14,802 nucleotides of DNA from CAYMAZ01 sp964428185 (GTDB lineage: Bacteria; Bacteroidota; Bacteroidia; Bacteroidales; DTU049): positions 1 through 14,802 of the forward strand of contig CAYRXH010000065.1 of assembly GCA_964428185.1 (NCBI GenBank). Reading direction: 5' to 3'. The notes beneath the pieces were generated by a model. It was given only the letters and a program-made list of their open reading frames with translations, was not told the origin of the DNA and searched no databases. The position numbers and the translations under genes were made by a program. Within the stretch, counting starts at the first letter, position 1. The number at the start of each line of letters is the position of its first letter. This document shows positions 6,397 to 14,772 of the stretch, piece by piece.

Positions 6397-7398
6397 TTAT
6401 GCAAGAGTAGCAACCATTACAGCTTTGATGGTATGAAGGCGGTTTTCAGCCTGATCAAAAACAAGAGAATTTTTTCCTTCAAACACATCTTCAGTGACTT
6501 CAATGCCGTTTTTCAGTCCGAATTGCTCAGAAACCTGTTTTCCGACAGAAGTATCGGCATTGTGGAATGCGGGAAGACAGTGCATAAATTTTACATCAGG
6601 ATTTCCTGTTTTTTTCATCAGTTCAGTATTGACCTGATATGGGAGCAACAGTTGAATACGTTCTGCCCAAACCTCTTTGGGTTCGCCCATTGACACCCAT
6701 ACATCTGTATGAACATACTCCACCCCTTTCACTGCTTCTTCAGCATTTTCAGTAATTGTAATTCTTGCTCCTGATTCGTTTGCAATATTCCTGCATGTTT
6801 CAATCAGTGCAGCATCAGGCCACAATTGTTTCGGAGCACCTATGCGAACGTCCATTCCGAGTATTGCACCAATTGTCAATAAAGAACGGCCCATGTTAAA
6901 ACGAGCATCGCCAACATAGGCAAATGCAATTTTTTCCAGTGGGCTGTCTGAGTGTTCAATCATGGTCAGAACATCAGCAAGCATCTGTGTGGGATGCCAT
7001 TCATTTGTAAGACCGTTCCAAACAGGAACGCCTGCATATTTTGCAAGTTGTTCAACTATTTCCTGACCGAATCCGCGATACTCAATGCCGTCATACATTC
7101 TACCAAGAACTCTGGCTGTGTCTTTCACTGTTTCCTTGTGTCCCATCTGACTTCCGGTTGGACCCAGATAAGTGACATGAGCACCCTGGTCATGCGCAGC
7201 AACTTCAAAAGCACAGCGGGTACGGGTAGAGTCCTTTTCAAAAATCAATGCAATGTTTTTACCTACCAGTCTGGGTTGTTCAGTTCCGCAATACTTGGCA
7301 TTTTTCAGATCTTTTGACAAATACAGCAAAAACATCAGTTCTTCCTTCGTAAAGTCAATTTCCTTTAAAAAATGTCTGTTCTTCAGATTAAAAGCCAT
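6397..7398 (-). CDS. arcB: Ornithine carbamoyltransferase, catabolic type
   Basis: The product is 333 residues, full length for the family. Carbamoyl-phosphate site: STRTR (57-61). Further conserved sites: HPTQ (135-138), DVWVSMG (232-238, the SMG loop that binds ornithine) and HCLP (273-276). The closest remembered relatives are ArcB proteins of the arginine deiminase pathway, which also start MAFN and share the EKxSTRTRCAFEVAA and HCLPAFHN stretches. The enzyme interconverts citrulline plus phosphate with ornithine plus carbamoyl phosphate, in the cytoplasm. The SMG loop argues against the N-succinylornithine enzyme that some Bacteroidota use to make arginine. A GGGAGG ribosome-binding site lies 4 bases before the ATG, and a strong terminator follows. 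Carbamate kinase lies in the same orientation two genes upstream. No arginine deiminase is in the window. It could equally be named argF; direction in the cell is inferred from the neighbour. Confidence 0.92.
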   Translation of the reverse strand: MAFNLKNRHFLKEIDFTKEELMFLLYLSKDLKNAKYCGTEQPRLVGKNIALIFEKDSTRTRCAFEVAAHDQGAHVTYLGPTGSQMGHKETVKDTARVLGRMYDGIEYRGFGQEIVEQLAKYAGVPVWNGLTNEWHPTQMLADVLTMIEHSDSPLEKIAFAYVGDARFNMGRSLLTIGAILGMDVRIGAPKQLWPDAALIETCRNIANESGARITITENAEEAVKGVEYVHTDVWVSMGEPKEVWAERIQLLLPYQVNTELMKKTGNPDVKFMHCLPAFHNADTSVGKQVSEQFGLKNGIEVTEDVFEGKNSLVFDQAENRLHTIKAVMVATLA

Positions 7399-7432
7399 AA
7401 AGCCTCCCTTAATTTATTTTTTTAGTGAATAT

Positions 7433-8362
7433 TTATTTTTTAACAGTGACAAACTGTGGTTTGTAACCTTTGGTTTTCAGATTATCAATAACCTCTTCGC
7501 GTTTGTCAATGGCATCAGCCATTTTGCTGAAAGAGTAAACGAAATGATTAGAAAACCTTGTGAATTTTTCAATGTCTTTCATTCCCTGTTCTCTGAATGC
7601 AATTTCAGCAGCATCATCATTCTCGGCTTTGATGTCAAGATTGTTATAGACGTTTGACACCACGGCTTCTTTTTTGCCATCGAACTGTCCTGAACAATAT
7701 GCTACAAAATAGCGGGTGACGGTGTCATCAGCAGCACCTTTTGCAGAAGGAATCATGTCAAGCAATGATTTTGGTATAAATGACACTTGCTGACGTGAAA
7801 CAGTTCCATTGTATATCAGAAATCCGAAAATACCACCACAAATCACAACAACAATAAGCAGAATCAGGAAGATGGTAAAAATGACTTTTCCGGCGCTTTT
7901 CTTCTTTCTGGGTGGAGCCTGGAAAGGAGAAGTTGTAGTGGGTTGTTGAGTAAATTGCTGATTTTGAGGCTGTTGAAATGGATGAGTAGCAGTTGGCTGA
8001 ACGGGTTCACTCACTGGTGGAGTGACTGGTACTACCGGTGGTTCAGGTTTTAATTCGGACACAGAAGGTTCGCTTACTGGATGAGTATGGGGGACAACTG
8101 GAGTTTTTTGCAGAGGGGGAATTTCTTCCTTGAGGGGTTCCTGAACAACAGGCACCTCAGGGATGAGTCTGTATCCGCATTCAGCGCAGAAGACATCATC
8201 AGCTGATGCAGGCATGGTTTGACATTGAGGACACGGTTTTAAAACAGCAGTCCCTTCAGCTGCAGTTTGCTGCTGAAGGGGCTGTTCCATCTTGTGTCCG
8301 CACACGAAGCAGAATACATCATTTTCGCTGAGTTCTGCGTTGCATTTTGGACATTTGATCAT
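7433..8362 (-). CDS. Double zinc-ribbon, single-pass membrane protein
   Basis: The product is 309 residues. Two zinc ribbons: C4-x2-C7 with C18-x2-C21, and C44-x2-C47 with C59-x2-C62. Residues 65-150 are a linker rich in Pro, Gln and Thr. A basic patch (RKKKSAGK) precedes one transmembrane helix (about 160-184), so the ribbons should be cytoplasmic and the C-terminal ~125 residues outside. That C-terminal part matches no family I can name. Its last ~35 residues (FVYSFS...LKTKGYKPQFV) vaguely recall a SPOR repeat, which is only a guess. The first 25 residues closely resemble the N-terminus of the gene upstream, from which it is separated by 14 bases, so the two are surely cotranscribed. The carbamoyltransferase follows 34 bases downstream. 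Function unknown. Confidence 0.82.
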   Translation of the reverse strand: MIKCPKCNAELSENDVFCFVCGHKMEQPLQQQTAAEGTAVLKPCPQCQTMPASADDVFCAECGYRLIPEVPVVQEPLKEEIPPLQKTPVVPHTHPVSEPSVSELKPEPPVVPVTPPVSEPVQPTATHPFQQPQNQQFTQQPTTTSPFQAPPRKKKSAGKVIFTIFLILLIVVVICGGIFGFLIYNGTVSRQQVSFIPKSLLDMIPSAKGAADDTVTRYFVAYCSGQFDGKKEAVVSNVYNNLDIKAENDDAAEIAFREQGMKDIEKFTRFSNHFVYSFSKMADAIDKREEVIDNLKTKGYKPQFVTVKK

Positions 8363-8376
8363 GATATTTTATTTAA

Positions 8377-9156
8377 TTATAAATTCATATTGAAATTACC
8401 TACACTGGGAGAGTATATTGCAGTTGTAATCAATCCCAGAACAAGAGCAACTACAATTGAAATCACAATGACAACAACCAGTGAAACGATGAAATATACG
8501 GCGATTTTGTCAGCAGGAGTTTTTTTCAGGGGAGCAATACCCAAATACAGTAAAACAAGACCATAAATCCCTGCAAGTATAGCTATAATGCCAAGTGCAG
8601 GGAAAATGTAGAAAATACCAGCAATCCATGCGGGAGTCCATGAATAGGCTGCCAATTGGAATGAACGTCCGAAGTTTTTCTCAGATCCGAACGAAGGAGC
8701 AAGCAAATCAATGACAAGAGCAACAAGATAAATGGCGATAAGACCACCGATGAATGTTGAAATACCCGTTGTGATTCCCAATTCCCAGCTTTTCACTTTA
8801 ACGCTCCAAAGACCGACACCGATTTTCTTTCCGATAAGGCCTAGTCCGATAATTTGTGAAACGGTTGGAATGAGCAAAAGGGGCAAAACATATAAAGTAA
8901 AAATGTTGCCGACATTTGGTGTTTCATTTGCTATTATATTCCATTCTTCTTTTGGTTTTGTAATAATATTGATAACTCTTTGAACAATGCCTCCACTTTG
9001 CGTGGGTGTGTTTACATTTTGATTTTCCATAGTATTGTGATTTAGGTTGGTTGTTTGAATTGGTTGATGCTGTTGTTTGGGAATCTGATAACCGCAAACA
9101 TGGCAGAATACTGCACCTGGCTTCAGCTCGGCATTACATTTAGGACAATTACTCAT
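8377..9156 (-). CDS. Zinc-ribbon plus Yip1-domain multi-pass membrane protein
   Basis: The product is 259 residues. The N-terminus has one zinc ribbon (C4, C7, C18, C21) and then a linker rich in Gln and Asn to about residue 55. The rest looks like a bacterial Yip1-family domain: amphipathic entry ITKPKEEWNIIANE (65-78), then five hydrophobic segments (about 84-104, 127-150, 166-185, 187-208, 217-246), with the typical AAYSWTPAWIAG between the second and third. Bacterial Yip1-domain proteins have no settled role. It starts 33 bases after arcC ends, and a TAAATTTG box overlaps the arcC stop (9192-9185) without a convincing -33 partner, so it may be read from the arcC promoter, its own, or both. 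The zinc-ribbon protein follows after 14 bases. Confidence 0.82.
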   Translation of the reverse strand: MSNCPKCNAELKPGAVFCHVCGYQIPKQQHQPIQTTNLNHNTMENQNVNTPTQSGGIVQRVINIITKPKEEWNIIANETPNVGNIFTLYVLPLLLIPTVSQIIGLGLIGKKIGVGLWSVKVKSWELGITTGISTFIGGLIAIYLVALVIDLLAPSFGSEKNFGRSFQLAAYSWTPAWIAGIFYIFPALGIIAILAGIYGLVLLYLGIAPLKKTPADKIAVYFIVSLVVVIVISIVVALVLGLITTAIYSPSVGNFNMNL

Positions 9157-9189
9157 AATTTTGGGGTTTAATGTTATGAATTTGCAAAT

Positions 9190-10131
9190 TTATGCAATAA
9201 TTTTTGTTCCGCATTCAGGATCGTGTAAACTTTGTGCAGAAGTTATAATACATTCTTTACCTCCGTTTTCAACAAAGTGAATTGCTGCGCGCACCTTGGG
9301 AGCCATACTACCTTCGGTAAACTGACCCTGTGCAATGTATTCCTTTGCCTGAGCCACTGTGACAACTTTTAAAGCCTGTTCTCCGGGTTTGCGGAAATTG
9401 ATATAGACATTAGGTACATCGGTGAGGATATAAAACTCATCGGCCTTGATTTCGGCAGCCAGAAGTGCAGATGCCAGATCTTTATCAATCACTGCATCAA
9501 TTCCCTGAAGTTTATTGGGTTCCACATAAAACACAGGAATGCCTCCACCTCCAACTGCCACAACAATCTGTCCTTCACGTGCTATTTTTTCAATGGTCTT
9601 GCGGTTGCCAACCACTTTTGGCATGGGCGAAGCAACAACTTTTCTCCATCCATTGCCTTTGGGGTCTTCCTTAAACACAGAACCAGTTGCAGCTGCAATT
9701 TGATCAGCCTGTTCTTTGGTGTAATAAGGACCAATTGGTTTTGTGGGATTTGCAAAGGCAGGGTCGTTTTTATCAACCAAGACCTGAGTGATCAATGTGA
9801 TCACGTCTTTATCCATCCCATTAGCTTCAAGCACATTTCTGAGTTGCTGCTCAATCATATAACCGATCAGCCCTTGTGAATATGCTCCGCAGATATCAAG
9901 TGGCATTTCCGGGATGCCATACACCTGAGCTCCTGCCTGATTCTGCAGCAGAATATTGCCTACCTGTGGTCCATTGCCATGAGTGATGACGATGTCATGG
10001 TCTCTTTTAATCAAATTCAAAAGATATTCGCAGGTTTCATAAACGTTTCTTTCCTGCTCATCCACAGTGCCTTTTTCACCGGGACGTAATAAGGCGTTTC
10101 CGCCAAATGCTACTACTGCTAGTTTTTTCAT
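9190..10131 (-). CDS. arcC: Carbamate kinase
   Basis: The product is 313 residues from ATG 10131 (MKKLAVVAFGGNALLRPGEKG), the normal size; an in-frame extension upstream lacks family residues and contains the promoter. Amino-acid-kinase motifs: FGGNAL (9-14), HGNGPQVG (51-58), VVAVGGGGIPV (190-200), IDKDLAS (215-221), LTDV (236-239) and GSMAPKV (274-280). In catabolism the enzyme uses carbamoyl phosphate to turn ADP into ATP, releasing CO2 and ammonia in the cytoplasm. It is the last step of arginine/citrulline fermentation, and the preceding enzyme, ornithine carbamoyltransferase, lies two genes downstream in the same direction. It is the first gene of the apparent transcript, with a good promoter match upstream. 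Divergent from mtaB. Confidence 0.95.
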   Translation of the reverse strand: MKKLAVVAFGGNALLRPGEKGTVDEQERNVYETCEYLLNLIKRDHDIVITHGNGPQVGNILLQNQAGAQVYGIPEMPLDICGAYSQGLIGYMIEQQLRNVLEANGMDKDVITLITQVLVDKNDPAFANPTKPIGPYYTKEQADQIAAATGSVFKEDPKGNGWRKVVASPMPKVVGNRKTIEKIAREGQIVVAVGGGGIPVFYVEPNKLQGIDAVIDKDLASALLAAEIKADEFYILTDVPNVYINFRKPGEQALKVVTVAQAKEYIAQGQFTEGSMAPKVRAAIHFVENGGKECIITSAQSLHDPECGTKIIA

Positions 10132-10157
10132 AAAATTCGCACATTTAGTTAATTTTG

Positions 10158-10187
10158 CAAATCTAAAACTATTTTTCAAATAAACAA
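10158..10187 (-). promoter_or_regulatory. Bacteroidota-type promoter for arcC
   Basis: On the minus strand, TTG (10187-10185), 19 bases, then TAGATTTG (10165-10158), exact to TAnnTTTG. The start codon at 10131 is 26 bases downstream. This is the best-spaced promoter match in the window. It lies inside the upstream extension of the arcC reading frame, supporting the shorter start. Confidence 0.55.
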
Positions 10188-10243
10188 GTTTTCCGTTTTT
10201 TTCCGAATTCTGATAAATAATTATACCTTTTTCTTTTTTTGAT

Positions 10244-11551
10244 ATGAACTCTGATATCCGTATCGCTTTTTATACACTGGGCTGCAAGGTAAATTTTTCA
10301 GAAACTTCATTTCTTGCAGGCACCCTACCCTCTGACAAAATTCTTCGTGTTTCTCACACAGAAAAAGCTGACTTGTATGTTATTCACTCATGTATCCTCA
10401 CCTCACAAGCAGAAAAGAAAACACGCAATGCAATTTCAAGAGCGCATCAAAAAAACCCTAATGCTGCCATCATTGTGATGGGATGTGTTTCTCAGCTTAA
10501 GGCAGATGAGATTGCACAAATGCCCGGAGTGTATGCCGTGATTGGAAATAACACCAAATTTGATCTGCCACTTATCATTCAGAAATATCTCCGACATGAA
10601 AAGCATTATTTCGTTGCTGACAATGTGCATCTCCATCCTGAATTCCATATCACATGGTCGAAAAACGACAGAACAAGGTCTTTTTTGAAAATCCAGGATG
10701 GATGCGATTGTTATTGCAGCTATTGTATTGTGCCGTTTGCCAGAGGAAAAAGCAGAAGTGCTCGGGCAGAGGATATTTCACGGGCGCTTGAAGACATTAC
10801 AATTGCAGGATTCAGGGAGATTGTTCTCACAGGAATCAATCTGGGTGATTACGGAAAGGAGAGGGGTGAATCCTTGACAGATGCAATCAGTATCATACAT
10901 TCTAATAGACACATTGAACGTATCCGTGTTTCATCCCTTGAACCCCATCATTTTACTGATGACTTTTTCAGAAAAATCAAAAATTTTCCAAAACTCATGC
11001 CCCATTTCCATATTCCTGTCCAGGCAGGGAATGATGATACTCTGAAGAGAATGGGAAGGACATATACAACAGCGTTTATTGAAAATATTTGCCGAAGCTT
11101 GACCGAAATGTATCCTGGTGTGTGCATTGCAGCTGATGTGATAACCGGATTTCCCGGAGAAACAGAAGAGGAGGCAGAGCAAAGCAGACTGTTTTACCAT
11201 TCCTTGCCGCTTGCCTATCTTCATGTGTTTACATATTCAGCACGAATTGGCACCAAGGCAGCCTCTATGAGTGGTCAAATTAATCCAAAGGTGAAGAAGC
11301 AACGAACAGAAAAACTGATTGAACTTTCTGAAAGTAAAAAGCATGAATTTTATCTGTCAGCTCTGGGGCAAACCAGAACTATGCTTCCCGAAAGCGAAAA
11401 CAAAAAGGGCCTAATGTATGGGTTTACTGACAACTATATAAGGGTGGCCATCCCATGGGACAAATCTCTGATAAATCAGCCTGTCAGAGTAACACTGACA
11501 GACTATTGCCAAGAAGAAGGCGTTTGCAAAGGGATAAAATTGGAGAATTAG
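10244..11551 (+). CDS. mtaB: tRNA t6A37 methylthiotransferase MtaB
   Basis: The product is 435 residues, usual size. Order of domains: N-terminal MTTase domain with TLGCKVNFSET and cysteines C14, C50 and C81 for one 4Fe-4S cluster; radical-SAM core with C154-x3-C158-x2-C161 (QDGC...CSYC) for the second cluster; and a TRAM-like RNA-binding tail from about 370. It adds a methylthio group to N6-threonylcarbamoyl-adenosine 37 in tRNAs reading ANN codons, using S-adenosylmethionine. TLGCKVN rather than the TxGCQMN of MiaB favours MtaB. Around C50 the usual INTCTVT reads VIHSCILT, and the QSGS stretch reads QAGN, so the protein is somewhat divergent, but every cluster cysteine is kept. A weak TACCTTTT -7-like box lies 20 bases before the ATG. 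Ends with TAG. Confidence 0.93.
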   Translation: MNSDIRIAFYTLGCKVNFSETSFLAGTLPSDKILRVSHTEKADLYVIHSCILTSQAEKKTRNAISRAHQKNPNAAIIVMGCVSQLKADEIAQMPGVYAVIGNNTKFDLPLIIQKYLRHEKHYFVADNVHLHPEFHITWSKNDRTRSFLKIQDGCDCYCSYCIVPFARGKSRSARAEDISRALEDITIAGFREIVLTGINLGDYGKERGESLTDAISIIHSNRHIERIRVSSLEPHHFTDDFFRKIKNFPKLMPHFHIPVQAGNDDTLKRMGRTYTTAFIENICRSLTEMYPGVCIAADVITGFPGETEEEAEQSRLFYHSLPLAYLHVFTYSARIGTKAASMSGQINPKVKKQRTEKLIELSESKKHEFYLSALGQTRTMLPESENKKGLMYGFTDNYIRVAIPWDKSLINQPVRVTLTDYCQEEGVCKGIKLEN

Positions 11552-11952
11552 ATTGAGGAAAAGAAGCCCCTTTATGGTACTTCAGTTTTTTTTATCAACA
11601 AAATTATTTTTGAGCCCACTCTAAAAAGTCAAAAAAACAAAAGAATAAACAAAATTTGAAAACAAACAAACTTATTTAAAAACATTATTAAAATTATCAT
11701 TATAGTCCGAAAAAATTTTTTTTTACAAAATATAATTAATTAAATGTGAGTTACTTATGTTTTACTAATTTGCCATTTTCAAAAGCAAGCCTAGTTTGTA
11801 AAAGATTCTTAAAAACACAATATTTTCATGGCTTTTCAAACTTTCACTGTTTTTTACCGGATAATATTGATATTATATCTTGAAAAAATTGTTATTTAGT
11901 TACAATTTAAGTTTATTGCCCATTAAACATGAGGTTAATTTTTAGTGAGGAC
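11552..11952. other. AT-rich intergenic gap, no gene seen
   Basis: The mtaB and porin genes converge on this stretch. It is far richer in A and T than the coding parts, with long A and T runs (for example around 11708-11725). I found no open frame with a plausible start and no tRNA-like or strong hairpin structure. GAAG/CTTC (11563-11583) followed by eight T could be a poor terminator for mtaB. Confidence 0.6.
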
Positions 11953-13032
11953 TCAAAATTTTATTTCCAGAGCAATTTCATAAACTTGTTGTTTTATTCC
12001 ATTATTATTAAAATGATTCATGCCGAGAATGATTTTATTTTTTAGGAACCTGAATGCTATACCGCCAAGAATGATATCTTTATTAATATTTGTCGCATCG
12101 TAAACAGTAAACTGATCGTAGCGACCAAAAACTGCCAGTTTGGTTTTGGGAATCTTTACTTCTCCAAAGAGAGAATATCCTTCACTATCCAATGGTTTTC
12201 CGTTAAGATCAATGTATGATGTTCCAAAATCTCCTTTCCCAAAAAAGTATTGTGCTGAAGCTGCATGGTATTTACTCTCCGATGAGATAAAAAACATATT
12301 GTGCTGAAAATCAGCCGGAGAATTAATCATATTGCATTTCCCAAAAGCACAACTATAAGTAAATTGCAAACCTGGAATTTTTGATGGAAAAGGTCGGACA
12401 CTTAAGCGGGCTTCAATTGTTTTATTGTTGTTCATTTCCAGTGCATGATAACCTCCGCCATTATACACACCAACGGCAAAACTTCCATATTTACCAGGAT
12501 ATGTGCTATTGACAGTTTGTTGATATTGTTCATCTATTTTTCCTCCCAGCAAACTGACAAATGTAATTCCAAAATCAGCTGAGTTGATAATTTTAAAACC
12601 TTCAACGGGCATTTTTTCATGTATCCGATATGTATTGATTTGTTGCTCGTAGTTGATCCAGGGACGGTTAACAAGTCCGAATTCAAAATAATTATCATGA
12701 AAAATGAACAAATCTTTAAGGTTCAACATAAGATATAAAAATTTCATCCGAATTTCGACATTTCCTGCATCAGTACCTTCCTGATCCAAAGTGATGTCTT
12801 GGGTATATCTGACAGAAATATTTTTACTAAAATCTGTTTTAAGAGTAAAATATCCACGTTTTAGTTGAAACTTGTTTAAGTTATCCTGAATGTTGTATGT
12901 GTTAGCAAGAAACCATTGCCCAGAGAATTTAGTGTTTTGTACAAACTGAATTACTTTTTTTGTTGAGTCCTGGGAATATACCGCTGATGTAATTCCTAAA
13001 AATAACAATAGGATGAACCATGTTTTTTTCAT
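11953..13032 (-). CDS. Outer-membrane beta-barrel porin
   Basis: The product is 359 residues from ATG 13032. A longer frame to 13146 is rejected because a clear signal peptide begins at MKKTWFILLLFLG and ends AVYS-Q at residue 20. The mature protein shows many alternating hydrophobic/polar stretches ending in aromatic residues, and it closes with ALEIKF, the terminal Phe typical of outer-membrane barrels. The early pattern (LKRGYFTLKTDFSKNISVRYTQDITLD) resembles Bacteroidota porins distantly related to phosphate-selective porins, but the substrate is not evident. It stands alone, flanked by two AT-rich gaps, with a -7 element about 50 bases upstream. Its codon use looks more AT-rich than that of mtaB or rarA. 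Ends with TGA. Confidence 0.78.
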   Translation of the reverse strand: MKKTWFILLLFLGITSAVYSQDSTKKVIQFVQNTKFSGQWFLANTYNIQDNLNKFQLKRGYFTLKTDFSKNISVRYTQDITLDQEGTDAGNVEIRMKFLYLMLNLKDLFIFHDNYFEFGLVNRPWINYEQQINTYRIHEKMPVEGFKIINSADFGITFVSLLGGKIDEQYQQTVNSTYPGKYGSFAVGVYNGGGYHALEMNNNKTIEARLSVRPFPSKIPGLQFTYSCAFGKCNMINSPADFQHNMFFISSESKYHAASAQYFFGKGDFGTSYIDLNGKPLDSEGYSLFGEVKIPKTKLAVFGRYDQFTVYDATNINKDIILGGIAFRFLKNKIILGMNHFNNNGIKQQVYEIALEIKF

Positions 13033-13080
13033 ATATACCTTGTTAGAATTAAGATTAATGATCACTGGAAAAGAAAAAAA

Positions 13081-13088
13081 CAAAAGTA
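13081..13088 (-). promoter_or_regulatory. -7 element TACTTTTG for the porin
   Basis: This is an exact TAnnTTTG match on the minus strand, 48 bases upstream of the porin ATG. Its -33 region has only TGTTTC around 13111-13106, so the match is partial. It lies inside the rejected N-terminal extension of the porin frame, supporting the shorter start. Confidence 0.35.
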
Positions 13089-13146
13089 GGCTTTTTTTAT
13101 TAATGAAACATTCTTTCGAGTTTTTTTGTGTTGGGTTATTTATCAC

Positions 13147-13503
13147 TGTGAAAGTATTGTATGCAAACTATCTCAAAAATTGATCTTTTCCATAAGTGTA
13201 AAGTTGCAAAGCTGTTGATTTCACATCTGAATTTATTAATTAGTCCTCCATTCATTTGTTGAGTGAATAATCCTATCTTTTTTTGTTTCATAATACACAT
13301 AATATGCTAACTAGAACATAAAGCTGCCTTTTGCATATTGTGATTTTTTTTTGAAGATAGAAAATATTTCTCTCGTGGATTAGTGTTAATAAGTTTAAAT
13401 TATTCCTTAAATATATATCATATTGGTGTGAATTTCATTGAGTTAAGACTTTCAGAAATGGCTCATTTTAATTAGACCTATAAGTAATTTATTGAATTTA
13501 TAT
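13147..13503. other. AT-rich intergenic gap between rarA and the porin
   Basis: No gene, RNA or clear terminator was seen. The only structure near the rarA end is TATTGAA-6-TTCAATA overlapping its stop, AT-only apart from one pair and without a T-tract. Porin control sequences may lie further upstream than the -7 box, but nothing specific is visible. Confidence 0.55.
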
Positions 13504-14772
13504 TCAATACCCATACTTCCCCTTCCAATAGTCCTTCAGACGTTGTCTCAGTTCTTCCTCGCGTGAGTTAATGCCTGGTTGATAAAAGACAGTGCCACTG
13601 ACCTGCTCGGGAAGAAATTCCTGATCCACAAAATTGCCCGGAAAATCATGAGCATATTTGTAGCCTAAGCCGTAGTCCAGATCTTTCATCAGTTTGGTGG
13701 GAGCATTTCGCAGATGAAGAGGAACCGGGAGGTCGCCGGTTTTTCTTACTGTTTCAAGAGCCTTGTCTATGGACAGATAGGATGCATTGCTTTTTTGTGA
13801 GCATGCCAAGTAGATGGCAGTTTGTGAAAGGATAATCCTTGCTTCTGGCATTCCTACTTTATGACAGGCTTCAAAACATGCATTAGCCAATATCATGGCT
13901 GTGGGATTGGCATTGCCTATGTCTTCTGATGCAAGAATAAGCATTCGCCTAGCAATGAAAAGAGGGTCTTCACCTCCGTTGATCATACGTGCCATCCAAT
14001 AGAGTGCTCCGTTTGGATCACTGCCTCTCAAAGACTTGATAAATGCTGAAATGATATCATAATGATACTCACCTGACTTGTCGTAAGCGCCTGTTTTTTT
14101 GCGGGCAACTTCCTTCACCATTTCGTTGGTGATTTCAACTTTCCCTTTCTCCTGCATGGATAGCACAATCAGATCAAGAGTATTGAGCAATTTTCTCGCA
14201 TCACCACCCGAGTATGCAAGCAGTCCTTCTGTCTCCTTCAACTCAACATGGATTTTGTAATGCTCATTGATATATCCGACGGCTTTATCAAGCAAACGAA
14301 GCAGATGTTCTTCTTCGAGAGGATGAAGAACATATACCTGTGATCTTGATAATAATGGTCCGATGACTTCAAAGCTGGGATTTTCGGTTGTGGCACCTAT
14401 GAGGGTAACTGTTCCCTTTTCAACAGCTCCAAGCAAAGAATCCTGTTGCGATTTGCTGAATCTGTGAATCTCATCAATGAACAACACACAGCCGCCTTGT
14501 AACGCTGCAGATTCAATCACTGAACGCACATCTTTCACCCCTGCATTGACAGCACTTAACTTGTAAAATTCCATAGAGTACATTTCAGCAATCAATAATG
14601 CAAGTGTTGTCTTGCCGGTTCCGGGTGGACCCCAGAAAATCATACTCGGAATTACTCCCTTTTCAAGCATACGCCTGATTAGCCCGTCAGGGCCTGCAAG
14701 ATGCTCCTGTCCCAGATAATCGTCAAATGTTTTGGGTCTAAGAGCTTCTGCAAGGGGTGTGTTTGAAATCAA
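13504..14772 (-). CDS. rarA: Replication-associated recombination protein A (RarA/MgsA), AAA+ ATPase
   Basis: The product is 422 residues, close to the family length. The N-terminus PLAEALRPKTFDDYLGQEHL is the family signature. Walker A GPPGTGKT (48-55), Walker B FIDEIHRF (98-105), sensor 1 GATTEN (126-131) and sensor 2 GDAR (190-193) are all present. The C-terminal tetramerisation part holds SEDIGNANP (282-290) and HLRNAPTKLM (353-362). RarA acts at stalled replication forks and is related to clamp-loader and RuvB-type ATPases. The start is TTG at 14772. An in-frame TAA lies only nine codons further up (14802-14800), with no ATG between, so TTG is the best choice and the gene is complete within the window. 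Ends with TGA. Confidence 0.93.
   Translation of the reverse strand: MISNTPLAEALRPKTFDDYLGQEHLAGPDGLIRRMLEKGVIPSMIFWGPPGTGKTTLALLIAEMYSMEFYKLSAVNAGVKDVRSVIESAALQGGCVLFIDEIHRFSKSQQDSLLGAVEKGTVTLIGATTENPSFEVIGPLLSRSQVYVLHPLEEEHLLRLLDKAVGYINEHYKIHVELKETEGLLAYSGGDARKLLNTLDLIVLSMQEKGKVEITNEMVKEVARKKTGAYDKSGEYHYDIISAFIKSLRGSDPNGALYWMARMINGGEDPLFIARRMLILASEDIGNANPTAMILANACFEACHKVGMPEARIILSQTAIYLACSQKSNASYLSIDKALETVRKTGDLPVPLHLRNAPTKLMKDLDYGLGYKYAHDFPGNFVDQEFLPEQVSGTVFYQPGINSREEELRQRLKDYWKGKYGY

Noticed and set aside
10132..10179. N-terminal extension of carbamate kinase
   Set aside because: The family N-terminus MKKLAVVAFGGNAL begins at 10131 and the extension contains the promoter -7 element.
11563..11593. 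Intrinsic terminator of mtaB (GAAG/CTTC plus eight T)
   Set aside because: The stem is only 4 bp with a 13-base loop; the T-run alone is not enough in such AT-rich DNA.
13033..13146. N-terminal extension of the porin frame
   Set aside because: The signal peptide begins at the internal ATG (13032) and a promoter-like -7 box lies within the extension.
13490..13510. Terminator hairpin at the rarA stop (TATTGAA/TTCAATA)
   Set aside because: The stem is almost all A-T, includes the stop codon and has no T-tract after it.
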